In this document: positions 42,656 through 51,933 of the stretch, piece after piece
Position numbering within the stretch: the first letter of the stretch is position 1
Layout: each line of letters starts with the position of its first letter
Origin: Flammeovirga agarivorans
GTDB lineage: Bacteria > Bacteroidota > Bacteroidia > Cytophagales > Flammeovirgaceae
Assembly: GCF_012641475.1 (NCBI RefSeq)
Contig: NZ_JABAIL010000003.1
Span: 870,318-934,317, forward strand
DNA: 64,000 bases
Direction of reading: 5' to 3'
The notes under the pieces: model-generated
The model's input: only the letters and a program-made list of their open reading frames with translations
The model's database searches: none
Told to the model about the DNA's origin: nothing
Position numbers and translations under genes: made by a program

Positions 42656-44422
42656 TTATTTCACTACCGATTGGTTCTGATGTAATTCAGCCAATACCTT
42701 TTCATTAAGTATATAAGGTATTGTATAAATTGGTTTATCTTCGGTCGTTTTAAAATTCGAGAACAACGTATACTGACTTTCTTTACGCTGAAGTAGAATT
42801 GGGTCAGTAATAGTATTATTTGTCATTAGTTCCTGATTCATAATCCAAGCATAAGGAGTAATTCCTGCTCTTTCTAAATCACTTTGTAGACTTTGTGCTT
42901 CTCGAATTGGAGTGGTTTCTGGTAACGTTACAAGAATCACCTTAGTCAATGATTTATTCTGGATCATCTTGTAAGGCGTCGATAACTTAGAAACATCAAT
43001 ATTACTATGTTTTACAACTTCATTATGGTAAGCACCAGTTGTATCAAGCAATAATAATGTATGTCCTGTTGGTGCAGTATCCATCACAACATATTGGCGT
43101 TTTGCACCCATTATTGCTTTAGAAAATGCATGAAAAACGGCTACTTCTTCAGTACATGGAGAGTTAAGGTCTTCTCGGATTAACTTTTTCTGTTCTTCCG
43201 TTTTACCCTCTCCTTTTTGAAGCATTACTTTTTCAATATAAGCCTCTGTTTCCACCTTTGGATCTATTCTTTCAACCGTTAAAGTATCAGGTAACTTATC
43301 GATTTGTGAAGTAAAGTCTGTGAGGTGTGCTGCAGGATCTGTAGTAGTGAGTAAGACCTTATGCCCTCTTTCTGCTAACATTAGAGCGATCGCACTTGCA
43401 GATACTGTTTTACCTACACCACCTTTACCCATAGTCATAATTAGTCCTTTCCCATCTTTTTCAAGATCGTTGATAAGTTCTTCTAAATGATGGTTTTCAA
43501 GATCAGTAGTTGTAATTGTATTACTCGAATTGGTAGCGATAGAAGCTCTTTTCTCTACAGAAAATACTGAACGTAATTTTTCCAAACCTAATACATTATA
43601 GGATAATAATGGAAAAGTAAAATGCGCTAACTTTTGTAAAGTAGGTGGTAACTGTGCGATCGAAGCGTTTGCTTTTTCTTGTAGCTGATTGGCAAAAGCA
43701 TCGGTCGAAGCAACCGCCTCAAAAACACCATTGATATATAATAATTGATTTTCAAGTTGGAGTTCCATTAACTCTTCTGAGGTCCTATTGGCTTCTTTTA
43801 GTGAAGTCACTTCAGGTCTTGCAACTAGGATAAAGGTTGTTTGTTCTTTGTCCTTTAAAGTTTCTACAACTTGTTTATATCTTAAATGATTTGTTTTTAG
43901 AGAAGAAGATGGACCTATACAAGAAGCTCCTTCACTATGATCCAAGAAAGAACTCCAGGCTTCTGGTAATTCTAATAATCTTAATGTGTGCCCTGTTGGT
44001 GCGGTATCAAAAACGATATGATCATAGTTCTCAGGGTTAGCCTCACTTGAAATAAACCTTGTAAATTCATCGAACGAGGCAATTTCTACAGTACAAGCAC
44101 CAGACAGTTGTTCACGTACTTTTGCTTTATACTCTGCTGTGGCAAGCATGCCCAATGAAGAAACTGCTCTATTTTTATATTCTTCACCTGCTGATTCAGG
44201 ATCGATATTAATAGCAGAAAGTTGTTCTAATTCAGGGTGTTTTAGAATTCGTTCTCCTACATTCATTTCCAAAACATCTGAGAGATTAGATGCTGGATCT
44301 GTGCTAATCAATAAAACTTTTTTTCCTTCATCTGCTAACTTCACAGCGGTTGCTGATGCTAGAGATGTTTTCCCTACTCCACCTTTACCGGTAAAGAAAA
44401 GAAATTTTGTATATGAGTTCAT
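42656..44422 (-). CDS. arsA: Arsenical pump-driving ATPase ArsA
   Basis: 588 residues, the two-half form. Each half has a deviant Walker A (FTGKGGVGKTSLA at about 10-22 and MGKGGVGKTVSA near 331) and a DTAPTGHT switch II motif (about 147 and 448). SGACTVEIASFDEF and NSPCTEEVAVFHAF contain the paired cysteines that bind arsenite. ArsA energises arsenite export by the membrane carrier. It is the last gene of the ars operon, separated from acr3 by a hairpin terminator, so it may be made in smaller amount than the carrier. Confidence 0.95.
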   Translation of the reverse strand: MNSYTKFLFFTGKGGVGKTSLASATAVKLADEGKKVLLISTDPASNLSDVLEMNVGERILKHPELEQLSAINIDPESAGEEYKNRAVSSLGMLATAEYKAKVREQLSGACTVEIASFDEFTRFISSEANPENYDHIVFDTAPTGHTLRLLELPEAWSSFLDHSEGASCIGPSSSLKTNHLRYKQVVETLKDKEQTTFILVARPEVTSLKEANRTSEELMELQLENQLLYINGVFEAVASTDAFANQLQEKANASIAQLPPTLQKLAHFTFPLLSYNVLGLEKLRSVFSVEKRASIATNSSNTITTTDLENHHLEELINDLEKDGKGLIMTMGKGGVGKTVSASAIALMLAERGHKVLLTTTDPAAHLTDFTSQIDKLPDTLTVERIDPKVETEAYIEKVMLQKGEGKTEEQKKLIREDLNSPCTEEVAVFHAFSKAIMGAKRQYVVMDTAPTGHTLLLLDTTGAYHNEVVKHSNIDVSKLSTPYKMIQNKSLTKVILVTLPETTPIREAQSLQSDLERAGITPYAWIMNQELMTNNTITDPILLQRKESQYTLFSNFKTTEDKPIYTIPYILNEKVLAELHQNQSVVK

Positions 44423-44440
44423 ATCGTATAAAATTTAATC

Positions 44441-44479
44441 AAAAAAGCCTGATACTATGTTGTTAGTTCAGGCTTTTTG
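44441..44479 (-). terminator. Intra-operon terminator between acr3 and arsA
   Basis: An 11-bp stem (44442-44452 with 44468-44478), AAAAAGCCTGA/TCAGGCTTTTT, with T-run on the minus strand. It would reduce transcription into arsA. Confidence 0.75.
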
Positions 44480-44483
44480 ATGG

Positions 44484-45566
44484 TTATTTTTCTGAAGTAT
44501 AGTATTTTTTTCTAAACCAGAAAGCGAGGTTCACCAATCCAATAAGTGCTGGTACTTCTACTAATGGACCAATCACACCTGTAAACGCCTGACCTGAATT
44601 AATACCGAATACACCAATAGCTACAGCAATTGCCAATTCAAAGTTATTGCCTGTTGCAGTAAATGCAATAGAAACATCTTTTTGATAATCTGCACCAAAA
44701 TATCTACCTAAATACATACTTACAACAAACATCAATGTAAAATAGATCACTAATGGAATCGCAATTCTTACTACGTCCATTGGTATCTCAACAATCATCT
44801 GACCTTTTAAGCTAAACATCAAGACAATAGTTGACAACAATGCTACTAATGTAATTGGTGAAATTCTTGGTACGAATTCGTTTTCATACCAATCTTTACC
44901 TTTTACTTTCACAAGGATTTTTCTGCTTAAGAAACCTGCTATAAATGGAATACCTAAGTATATAAATACAGATTCAGCAATTTGTCCCATCGTGATATCT
45001 ACATCTAACCCTGTATAACCAAATAATGGAGGCAATACAGTAATAAAGATATAAGCATATACACTGTAGAATAAAACTTGGAAAATACTGTTAAGTGCAA
45101 TTAAACCTGCAGCATATTCACTAGATCCATCAGCAAGGTCGTTCCAAACCACAACCATAGCGATACATCTAGCAAGACCAATCAGGATTAAACCTGTCAT
45201 ATATTCAGGATAATCATGAAGGAAAATAAGAGCCAAAGCAAACATTAATACCGGACCAACGATCCAGTTTAGTACTAATGAAAGAGATAAAACTTTTACG
45301 TTTTTAAATACCTTTCCCATTTCCTCATATTTCACTTTTGCAAGTGGAGGGTACATCATTAAGATAAGACCAACAGCCAGAGGAATGTTTGTCGTACCTA
45401 CAGACATATCGTTAATACTATCTGCTACATTTGGAAAGAAGTAACCTACTCCTACCCCGATTGCCATTGCAAGGAAAATCCAAAGTGTTAAGTAAGTATC
45501 TAAAAAAGATAACTTCTTTGGTTGTTTTTGAGGACATAAAGGGTCCTGATCTAATACCTTTTCCAT
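44484..45566 (-). CDS. acr3: Arsenite efflux carrier ACR3
   Basis: 360 residues and ten hydrophobic helices of the ACR3 (BASS superfamily) arsenite exporters, in the inner membrane. Signature stretches are [35 protein letters not shown] with the essential Cys in helix 4, and [21 protein letters not shown]3 with a downstream ArsA suggests an ATP-assisted version of the pump, although ArsA is classically paired with ArsB; no arsD lies nearby. It starts 26 bp after the arsC-type gene. Confidence 0.95.
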   Translation of the reverse strand: MEKVLDQDPLCPQKQPKKLSFLDTYLTLWIFLAMAIGVGVGYFFPNVADSINDMSVGTTNIPLAVGLILMMYPPLAKVKYEEMGKVFKNVKVLSLSLVLNWIVGPVLMFALALIFLHDYPEYMTGLILIGLARCIAMVVVWNDLADGSSEYAAGLIALNSIFQVLFYSVYAYIFITVLPPLFGYTGLDVDITMGQIAESVFIYLGIPFIAGFLSRKILVKVKGKDWYENEFVPRISPITLVALLSTIVLMFSLKGQMIVEIPMDVVRIAIPLVIYFTLMFVVSMYLGRYFGADYQKDVSIAFTATGNNFELAIAVAIGVFGINSGQAFTGVIGPLVEVPALIGLVNLAFWFRKKYYTSEK

Positions 45567-45592
45567 GTTATATATGAATTAAACAGTGTTCC

Positions 45593-46198
45593 TTAAACTA
45601 ATGAAAATGCGTATAATAATTCTCTAGCTACTTGACGACATCTCTCATCATATTTTTCTTCTTGTTGAGGTGTTCCATCAAATGCTTTTGGATCTTCGAA
45701 TGGTAATGATATCCTTTTTGCTCCTGGAATAACTGGGCAATTTTGATCTGCATGTGTACATGTCATTACAGCACCAAAATTTGATTGTGGGTTAAAAGGA
45801 TGATCAAATGTTTTAGAAAAAGCAATAACTGCAGGTTGATTTTCATCAAACTTAATTGCATAAACAGGATTCTTCTCTTCAGATAATTTTATAATATCCA
45901 AACCAGCTCTTTCCAATGCATTACCAGCAGATGGGAACATTGCTGTAGCCTCAGTACCGCCAGAATATGCAAAAACATTTGTAATGCCATAATAATGAGC
46001 AGCCACCTGTGTCCATACTTGCGATAAATGACTTCTTCTAGAATTATGCGTACAGATTAAAATTAAGTTGGCTACTCCATTAGTTGCTAAACTTTCTTTT
46101 ACATATTCTGTAATTACTTCTAATTGTGCTTTTCTTTCTTCTGAGATTTGATCAAATTCTTGAATTGCTGATGAAATGTAATCGTTGATTTTTGACAT
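45593..46198 (-). CDS. arsC: ArsC-type arsenate reductase / low-molecular-weight phosphatase family
   Basis: 201 residues. The P-loop CTHNSRRS (Cys49, Arg55) has the CX5R form of low-molecular-weight tyrosine phosphatases and thioredoxin-linked arsenate reductases. Further Cys lie in VMTCTHADQNCPVIPGAKRI. The N-terminal 40 residues and the C-terminal ERCRQVARELLYAF extend beyond the classical 130-140-residue fold and recur in Bacteroidota ars operons. It reduces arsenate to arsenite for export. It lies between arsR (22 bp) and acr3 (26 bp). Confidence 0.9.
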   Translation of the reverse strand: MSKINDYISSAIQEFDQISEERKAQLEVITEYVKESLATNGVANLILICTHNSRRSHLSQVWTQVAAHYYGITNVFAYSGGTEATAMFPSAGNALERAGLDIIKLSEEKNPVYAIKFDENQPAVIAFSKTFDHPFNPQSNFGAVMTCTHADQNCPVIPGAKRISLPFEDPKAFDGTPQQEEKYDERCRQVARELLYAFSLV

Positions 46199-46220
46199 AA
46201 TTAGTTGAGATATTTTTTAA

Positions 46221-46547
46221 TTAACAACACTTTTTTGGAGATAATAAATCAGAAGTTGCTGCAAAGAAGCTCTTCACTTTTTCCCAAGTTTCTTCATCGA
46301 CACAGTAACTGATGTTATTCCCAGAAATTGTCCCTCTAACCAATCCTACTCTTTTTAATTCAGACAAGTGTCTTGAAATTGTAGACTGTGCTAGCGGTAA
46401 TTCATCCACCAAATCACTATTAATACATTGTGGTGAATTTGCCAGGTGCATCATAATACTTAATCTTGCCGGGTGTCCTAATACTTTTAGAATATCCGCC
46501 ATTGAGGTAATTTCCTCTGAAAATCCTTGTGTTTTTGTTATTCCCAT
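46221..46547 (-). CDS. arsR: ArsR-family arsenic-responsive repressor
   Basis: 108 residues with one winged helix-turn-helix: ILKVLGHPARLSIMMHL, then LPLAQSTISRHLSELKRVGL. Cysteines are found in PQCINSDL, SYCVDE and the C-terminal KKCC, and may form the arsenite site; the exact set cannot be assigned. It is the first gene of the ars operon and represses it until arsenite binds. The ATG at 46547 is chosen because related proteins begin with similar residues; it lies within a palindromic operator candidate. Confidence 0.93.
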   Translation of the reverse strand: MGITKTQGFSEEITSMADILKVLGHPARLSIMMHLANSPQCINSDLVDELPLAQSTISRHLSELKRVGLVRGTISGNNISYCVDEETWEKVKSFFAATSDLLSPKKCC

Positions 46548-46565
46548 ATCGCAATATTACGATAT
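46546..46565. promoter_or_regulatory. Candidate ArsR operator
   Basis: A 20-bp near-perfect palindrome: ATATCG-CAAT/ATTA-CGATAT, nine of ten positions paired. It overlaps the arsR start codon and faces the divergent mdh gene 190 bp away. The form resembles ArsR/SmtB operators. Overlap with the start codon means a short or absent leader on the ars mRNA. Confidence 0.55.
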
Positions 46566-46754
46566 AGCGATGTGAAAGTAAAAATTATTTAAAATTATTT
46601 ATGAAAAAAATAGATTAGAAAATAAAATAGCGTGGTGTTTTTCTGTCTATTTATAATAATTAGTTATGGAGTATTCGATTATTAATGAATCATCATTGAA
46701 TTGATAGTCGTTTATACTATTACAATAATAGATAAATAATAAAATATTATAGAT

Positions 46755-47756
46755 ATGAAATTCTTAACATCAGAAAAATTAGTTATCTGCGGAGCTGCAG
46801 GAATGATCGGGTCAAATATGTTACAAACTGCAATGATGTTAAGGTTAACTCCTAATATTGTGCTTTATGATCCTTACATTAAAGGTTTAGAAGGGACTTA
46901 TGAAGAAATGTTGCATTGTGGTTTTGATGGTTTCAATTTACAATATACAGACGATATTAGTGTTGCTTTTCGAGATGCTGATTATATAGTCTCTTCAGGA
47001 GGTGCTGCAAGAAAAGCAGGAATGACTAGAGAGGATTTATTAAAAGGCAATGCAGAAATCGCCGCAAAGTTAGGTCGTGATATTAGAAATTACGCACCTG
47101 ATGTTAAACATGTAGTTGTTGTATTTAATCCAGCAGATATTACTGGTCTAGTGACGCTACTTTATTCTGGTTTACAACCTCATCAGGTAAGTACATTGGC
47201 GGCTTTAGATTCAACACGATTACGGTCAGAGTTAGCAAAGTATTTTAAATTGCCTTTGGATAAGGTGAAAAATACCAATACTTATGGCGGACATGGTGAG
47301 CAAATGGCTGTGTTTTCTTCTTCAACAACCATTGATAATTTACCATTAAATAAAATAATTGGTACTGATGTATTTCCAGAAGAGGATTGGCATGCTTTAC
47401 AACAAAGAGTTATTCAGGGAGGAAAAAATATTATTGAGTTAAGAGGAAGATCTTCATTTCAAAGTCCAGCTTATTTATCCATTAAAATGATGGAAGCCAT
47501 TATGGGTGGTGAAGCATTTCCTTGGCCAGTTGGAGCCTATTCTAATATTCTAGGCTACCAAAACATTATGATGGCAATGGATACTCAGTTGTCAAAAGAA
47601 GGTGTAAAAGTTCATTTGCCTAAAGGAATTAGTAATGAGTTGGAAGTGCTAAAAAGAAGTTACAAACATCTCTGTAGTTTGAGAGACGAAGTGATAAACA
47701 TGGGTATTATTCCTCCAATAAATCAATGGAGTGAATTGAACCCACACATCTTATAG
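46755..47756 (+). CDS. mdh: Malate dehydrogenase-like NAD-dependent dehydrogenase
   Basis: 333 residues of the lactate/malate dehydrogenase superfamily. Nucleotide motif: VICGAAGMIGSNM. DADYIVSSGGAARKAGMTRED corresponds to the mobile loop, which carries Arg residues for substrate binding. VVFNPADITG and TYGGHGEQM supply the catalytic Asn and His. It converts malate and oxaloacetate in the TCA cycle, cytosolic. The form with LDSTRLRSELA is common in Bacteroidota. It is monocistronic with a clear terminator. Confidence 0.9.
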   Translation: MKFLTSEKLVICGAAGMIGSNMLQTAMMLRLTPNIVLYDPYIKGLEGTYEEMLHCGFDGFNLQYTDDISVAFRDADYIVSSGGAARKAGMTREDLLKGNAEIAAKLGRDIRNYAPDVKHVVVVFNPADITGLVTLLYSGLQPHQVSTLAALDSTRLRSELAKYFKLPLDKVKNTNTYGGHGEQMAVFSSSTTIDNLPLNKIIGTDVFPEEDWHALQQRVIQGGKNIIELRGRSSFQSPAYLSIKMMEAIMGGEAFPWPVGAYSNILGYQNIMMAMDTQLSKEGVKVHLPKGISNELEVLKRSYKHLCSLRDEVINMGIIPPINQWSELNPHIL

Positions 47757-47777
47757 AAGCATAATCTAAATTAAAAC

Positions 47778-47807
47778 AAAAGTCCACCTCATATGAAGTG
47801 GACTTTT
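47778..47807. terminator. mdh terminator
   Basis: AAAAGTCCAC/GTGGACTTTT (47778-47787 with 47798-47807), a perfect 10-bp stem between convergent mdh and the fasciclin gene. It could act in both directions. Confidence 0.75.
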
Positions 47808-47833
47808 CTCTATTCATTCAATTAATTTACATA

Positions 47834-49534
47834 CTAGGGCAATAAGACCGTATCAATTATATGGATTACTCCATTTGAGGCCTCAACATTCGCCGTACTT
47901 ACAGTCGCATTACCTATCATAACAGTATTGTTATCTGAGATACTTACTGTTAGTGTTGTTCCTGCTAGTGTAGTTACCATCTGACCATCAGAAAGGGCAG
48001 TTGATAATACTTTAGAAGATACAACATGGTGCTTTAAAACGTTTGCCAATTCTTCGGTAGTAAGTGTGGATACATCTACATTACTGAAAGCGTCATCAGT
48101 TGGTGCAAATACCGTATATTCCATATCACCATCCATATTAAAAGTTGAAGCTAAATCTGTCGCTTCTAATGCTCCTAATAAACTAGTAAAACTACCTGCT
48201 CTCATAGCAACATCATAAATAGTGTTTGGTAGAAGTACTTCATCGACCACGTGAATTACACCATTTGAAGCTACTAAATCAGCCTGTACAACATTGACTC
48301 TACCAACTTGTACACCCTCACTTTTGCTGATCTCTAGCTTAGTACCTGCTAAAGTAGTTACCATCTGACCATTTTCTAATGAACCTGAAAGGTTAGTATT
48401 TTCTACTACGTGATGTGCTAAAATTCTTGCGATATATTCTGTAGATAGACCCGTTAAGTCTACCATTTCGAAAGCATCATCTGTTGGAGCAAAAACTGTG
48501 TAATCAGTTGTTCCATCCATATCTACTAAAGAAGTTAGTTCAGTAGCATCCAAAGCACCTAATAGTGATGAAAAACTACCAGCTTCTTTAGCAAGGTCAT
48601 AAATAGTTGTTGGTTTTAATACTCCATCAATTACGTGGATTACACCATTAATTGTTTTGATATCAGCTGCCGTTACATTTGCCTCATCAATCATTACACC
48701 TGATGCTGAAACAGCAACATTTAAATCTGTACTAATTAGTGTGGGCACTTCCATTCCATCTGATAATGATCTAGATAATGTTGTACCTTCTGCTACATGG
48801 TGCATTAATAATCTCTGAAGATCCATTTTTTCTACTTCAGATAATGAAACCTTTGCAGCAGTAAATGCATCGTTTGTTGGTGCAAATACTGTATAATCTG
48901 CATCAGCATTTGAGAAAGTAGCCACTAATTCTGCTTGTGATAAAGCAGATACTAAAGTTGTGAAACTAGGATTACTGATAGCCACCTGAGCGATAGTTAA
49001 CGCTTCTGTAGTTACCATCACATCCGAGATAACATGGATTACACCATTACTTGCTTCTACATCAACAGCGGTAACTTGAGCACCACCAACAGTGACAACA
49101 CCATCAGTGATATCGACTTCTAGCATTGTACCTGCTAGTGTTTCAACCATTTGTCCATCAGAAAGATCTGATGAAAAAACACTCCCTTGTACTACGTGGT
49201 GCTTCAAGAGCTTATCTAGAGCTTCATCTGATAAATCATCAAATGAAGAAATACCATTTTCAGCGGCAAGTAATTTATTAAATGCATCGTTAGTTGGAGC
49301 AAATACTGTGTAGTCTCCTCCTAAGTCTGCGAAAACTGACACTAACTGTGCATCTGTAAGTGCAGAAGTTAATGTAGAAAAATCATCAGTTGATGATGCT
49401 ATTCCTGCAATAGTTTGTGCTTCTTCAACAGCAGGAAGATTTGTTGGATTGTCATTGTCGTCATCTGAACAAGACGTGAATAGACCGAACAGGCCTATTG
49501 TCAGCATGATTTTAAAAAGATTAATAGTTCTCAT
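47834..49534 (-). CDS. Four-domain fasciclin (FAS1) lipoprotein
   Basis: 566 residues with lipobox LFGLFTSC, so lipid-anchored and probably surface-exposed. Four FAS1 domains of about 130 residues follow. Each contains the box YTVFAPTNDAF or YTVFAPTDDAF (about residues 75, 208, 340 and 475), LKHHVV or similar, and a closing ASNGVIHVIDEVLLP-like strand. FAS1 domains mediate adhesion to cells or matrix. The repeats are alike enough to suggest internal duplication. It stands alone, with a 320-bp spacer upstream. The ligand is unknown. Confidence 0.93.
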   Translation of the reverse strand: MRTINLFKIMLTIGLFGLFTSCSDDDNDNPTNLPAVEEAQTIAGIASSTDDFSTLTSALTDAQLVSVFADLGGDYTVFAPTNDAFNKLLAAENGISSFDDLSDEALDKLLKHHVVQGSVFSSDLSDGQMVETLAGTMLEVDITDGVVTVGGAQVTAVDVEASNGVIHVISDVMVTTEALTIAQVAISNPSFTTLVSALSQAELVATFSNADADYTVFAPTNDAFTAAKVSLSEVEKMDLQRLLMHHVAEGTTLSRSLSDGMEVPTLISTDLNVAVSASGVMIDEANVTAADIKTINGVIHVIDGVLKPTTIYDLAKEAGSFSSLLGALDATELTSLVDMDGTTDYTVFAPTDDAFEMVDLTGLSTEYIARILAHHVVENTNLSGSLENGQMVTTLAGTKLEISKSEGVQVGRVNVVQADLVASNGVIHVVDEVLLPNTIYDVAMRAGSFTSLLGALEATDLASTFNMDGDMEYTVFAPTDDAFSNVDVSTLTTEELANVLKHHVVSSKVLSTALSDGQMVTTLAGTTLTVSISDNNTVMIGNATVSTANVEASNGVIHIIDTVLLP

Positions 49535-49855
49535 TCAATTACAGTTTTTATTGGTTGAAAATTCAGTCTGTTGAAGGATTTGTGAGATTTAATTGTTTAA
49601 ACAATTTTTGTCTAAACCTAATTGAGGATGAGGGTTATATTAGAATAGTTATATTTTTGACTTTGAATTTAAATGTAATTTTGACATATAAACTTCTTAA
49701 AGTGAAAGTTGAAAAAAAATGAAAAAAAAATATTTTTGTTTATTCTTTTCGTTTCAATAGTTAAACAAAATGGTGTTTTTCGTTGATTTCTTAACATTTG
49801 GACCACCAACCATTTCAATATTTCCACTGTCTATTAATGATGTAAACCAGATATT
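49535..49855. other. Divergent spacer with a 16-bp perfect palindrome
   Basis: 321 bp without coding potential between the FAS1 gene and a plus-strand lipoprotein. AATTGTTTAAACAATT at 49591-49606 is a perfect palindrome 57 bp upstream of the FAS1 start, a possible operator. Long A-runs near 49715-49735 suggest bent DNA. Confidence 0.45.
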
Positions 49856-50257
49856 ATGAAAAAACACCTACTAAAAAATTATCTTTTTCTCATTATAGTA
49901 TTATTTGGATCAGTCGGTTGTCAGGACAATGATGAGTTTCAAAAAGAACTTGTTCAGATATATGAAATAGAGACAGATCATATTATTGAAGAAGACACTA
50001 CGGAGTACTTAGGATTAAATGCCTCGTTTAGTTATATAGATTTTGCTTATCTAAGAGTAGATATTAAACCTACGGATGAAGCTACTCAGCATTGGAATTC
50101 AACTTTTATTTATGATGATCTTACAGAATATGAATTTCATGGTCAATACAGTATTCCAAAGGATGCTTCTGGCGAATATGAAATAATTTTGTATTTATCA
50201 GATAAGAATGGATATCAGACCCAATTATCACAAACATTTCGTCTAGAGGAACATTAG
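49856..50257 (+). CDS. Hypothetical lipoprotein, DUF4625-like
   Basis: 133 residues with lipobox LFGSVGC (Cys22). The mature part forms a short Ig-like beta sandwich: LGLNASFSYIDFAYLRVDI, YEFHGQYSIPKDASGEYEI, ILYLSDKNGYQTQLSQTFRL. The spacing of DASGEYEIILYLSDKNG resembles the DUF4625 lipoproteins of Bacteroidota; I am not sure of this. The function is unknown. apt follows after 101 bp, probably as a separate unit. Confidence 0.7.
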   Translation: MKKHLLKNYLFLIIVLFGSVGCQDNDEFQKELVQIYEIETDHIIEEDTTEYLGLNASFSYIDFAYLRVDIKPTDEATQHWNSTFIYDDLTEYEFHGQYSIPKDASGEYEIILYLSDKNGYQTQLSQTFRLEEH

Positions 50258-50358
50258 ACTATTTCGATTGGAATAAATGTTCCTAACAAATGCTTAGTTT
50301 GTACCCATGCTCTGATAACTTTATTATATTGTCCTTTCCAAAAAAATAAAAAAGAAGA

Positions 50359-50871
50359 ATGGATTTAAAAAAATACATTAGAGACGTACAAGATTTTCCA
50401 AAACCAGGAATTGGTTTTAAAGATATTACAACTTTACTTATTGCTCCTGAGGCAGTAAAAGAAGCACTTCAACAGTTTGTAGCATTAGCTAAAGGCAAAG
50501 GGATTACTAAAGTAGTTTCAATGGAATCTAGAGGTTTCTTTTTTGGCCCAATGATCGCCAATGAAATTAACGCTGGATTTGTACCCGTTCGTAAACCGGG
50601 AAAACTTCCATACAAGACCGTTAAACAGGAGTATGCATTAGAATACGGGACAGACACTTTAGAAATGCATTTAGGAGCGATAGAAAAGGGAGATAAAGTC
50701 TTAATCCATGATGATGTATTAGCTACAGGAGGAACGGCAGAAGCAGTAGTTAAAATGGTGGAAAGCCAAGGAGCTGAAGTTGTCCAATTAGATTTTCTCA
50801 TTGACCTAACCTTCCTCAACGGAAAAGATAAATTAAAAGGGCATCACATAAATGCTCTTATTGAATATTAA
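50359..50871 (+). CDS. apt: Adenine phosphoribosyltransferase
   Basis: 170 residues, full length. It has the N-terminal IRDVQDFPKPGIGFKDITTL typical of Apt, then SMESRGFFFGPMIA for the base, and the PRPP-binding loop VLIHDDVLATGGTA at about 115-128. It converts adenine and PRPP to AMP in purine salvage, cytosolic. A terminator with two wobbles follows directly. Confidence 0.96.
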   Translation: MDLKKYIRDVQDFPKPGIGFKDITTLLIAPEAVKEALQQFVALAKGKGITKVVSMESRGFFFGPMIANEINAGFVPVRKPGKLPYKTVKQEYALEYGTDTLEMHLGAIEKGDKVLIHDDVLATGGTAEAVVKMVESQGAEVVQLDFLIDLTFLNGKDKLKGHHINALIEY

Positions 50872-50873
50872 AT

Positions 50874-50908
50874 AAAATAGGCTATCTTATAAGGTAGTCT
50901 ATTTTTTT
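50874..50908 (+). terminator. apt terminator
   Basis: AAATAGGCTATC pairs with GGTAGTCTATTT (two G-T wobbles), followed by TTTTT. Confidence 0.75.
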
Positions 50909-50925
50909 ACTCTCTTAAATTCTAT

Positions 50926-51609
50926 ATGGCCAATTTATTTCTCTCAAGTACCGATACATCTCAGCTTAATACAGCAGCTTATTATATTGATCTTGGTTTT
51001 GAAATCATTAAAGAAAAGGATAGAATCTGGGCAGTTTCAAAAGAAGTTCAGATTGCTTTAAGCTCTATTCCTACAGATCGTAAAGGTATTTTATACTTTA
51101 ATTCAGAAGCAATCGATTTGATTAAAAAGAACAATGTGTTCTATAATGAAAGTGAGAATGGAGAAATTACAGTGATGACTCCTGCTGGAATATTAATGAC
51201 TATTGTAAATCAAGAACCACCCAAATTGATATCAGAGAAAACTAGTATACTTGGTAACTATATGGGTATTAGTATTGAAACTATCAATATGAATGCTTCT
51301 GTTGGGTTCTGGGAAAATTTAGGTTTTACGATAGGAATGGGAAATGTGGACCAAGGATGGGTAAGCATGACCAACAACAATGGAGATATTATTAGCTTAA
51401 TGAAATACGGAATGTGTCCCCATCAATTCTTTAATCCATCAATGACATTTTTCAATGGTAAAGAAAAGAACCCCATCGTTATCAATAATATTCGAGAAAG
51501 CAATACTCCTATTGCTGAGGAAATCACTCATTTCAATGAGGAAGGTATTGTAGATAATATTGTACTTAAAGATCCATCAGGTGTAGGTTGTTTTGTCTTT
51601 AACGATTAA
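50926..51609 (+). CDS. VOC-superfamily (glyoxalase-like) protein
   Basis: 227 residues with two related VOC halves. The second is clearer: MGISIETINMNASVGFWENL, GFTIGMGNVDQGWVSM, LKYGMCPHQFF, then IVDNIVLKDPSGVGCFVF at the end. The beta-alpha-beta-beta-beta pattern fits the family, which includes glyoxalases, dioxygenases and resistance proteins. The metal ligands are not obvious, so no reaction can be assigned. Cytosolic, no operon partner. Its 3' end overlaps a small minus-strand ORF by 11 bp. Confidence 0.75.
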   Translation: MANLFLSSTDTSQLNTAAYYIDLGFEIIKEKDRIWAVSKEVQIALSSIPTDRKGILYFNSEAIDLIKKNNVFYNESENGEITVMTPAGILMTIVNQEPPKLISEKTSILGNYMGISIETINMNASVGFWENLGFTIGMGNVDQGWVSMTNNNGDIISLMKYGMCPHQFFNPSMTFFNGKEKNPIVINNIRESNTPIAEEITHFNEEGIVDNIVLKDPSGVGCFVFND

Positions 51610-51769
51610 ATATTTTATCTAAAAGGTGAGGTACCTCTAAGTGTTTATGTACATCACTTTTTAGGTAGTTTGAAGTAGTTCTTGGAGAAGCTACCATATT
51701 TAAACTGATACAGAAGAAACCTATTATTATAATTAACCCTATCCAAAAGGCTTTAAAGTGATTGATCAT
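51599..51769 (-). CDS. Small single-helix membrane protein (56 aa)
   Basis: An ORF from ATG 51769 to the TAA at 51599-51601: MINHFKAFWIGLIIIIGFFC, then a hydrophilic tail ending HLLDKIFNR. It has one membrane helix at about 8-24. Its 3' end overlaps the VOC gene by 11 bp, convergently. There is no homologue I recognise. The regular composition and intact membrane segment support it moderately. Confidence 0.45.
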   Translation of the reverse strand: MINHFKAFWIGLIIIIGFFCISLNMVASPRTTSNYLKSDVHKHLEVPHLLDKIFNR

Positions 51770-51894
51770 GATTAATAATGTTTTAAATACATAATCGAAA
51801 TCTCCCCTCTTTCAGTTATACATATTTTGTTTATCGAGTTTATTAAAAAGATTATTAATAATTAATAGTTGCAACTTGCAACCTTAATTTATTA

Positions 51895-51930
51895 AAATTA
51901 TAGCATCATTGGTGTATGATGCTATAATTT
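51895..51930 (-). terminator. Hairpin terminator downstream of small ORF
   Basis: A perfect 15-bp inverted repeat (51895-51909 with 51916-51930) and a six-base loop, ending in TTTT on the minus strand. It begins 3 bp after the stop of the 43-aa ORF. Confidence 0.6.
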
Positions 51931-51933
51931 GGT

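Noticed and set aside
51836-51886. TTGCAACTTGCAACC and nearby AT repeats as a possible operator
   Set aside because: Only a short direct repeat of seven bases in AT-rich DNA; no gene start at a fitting distance.
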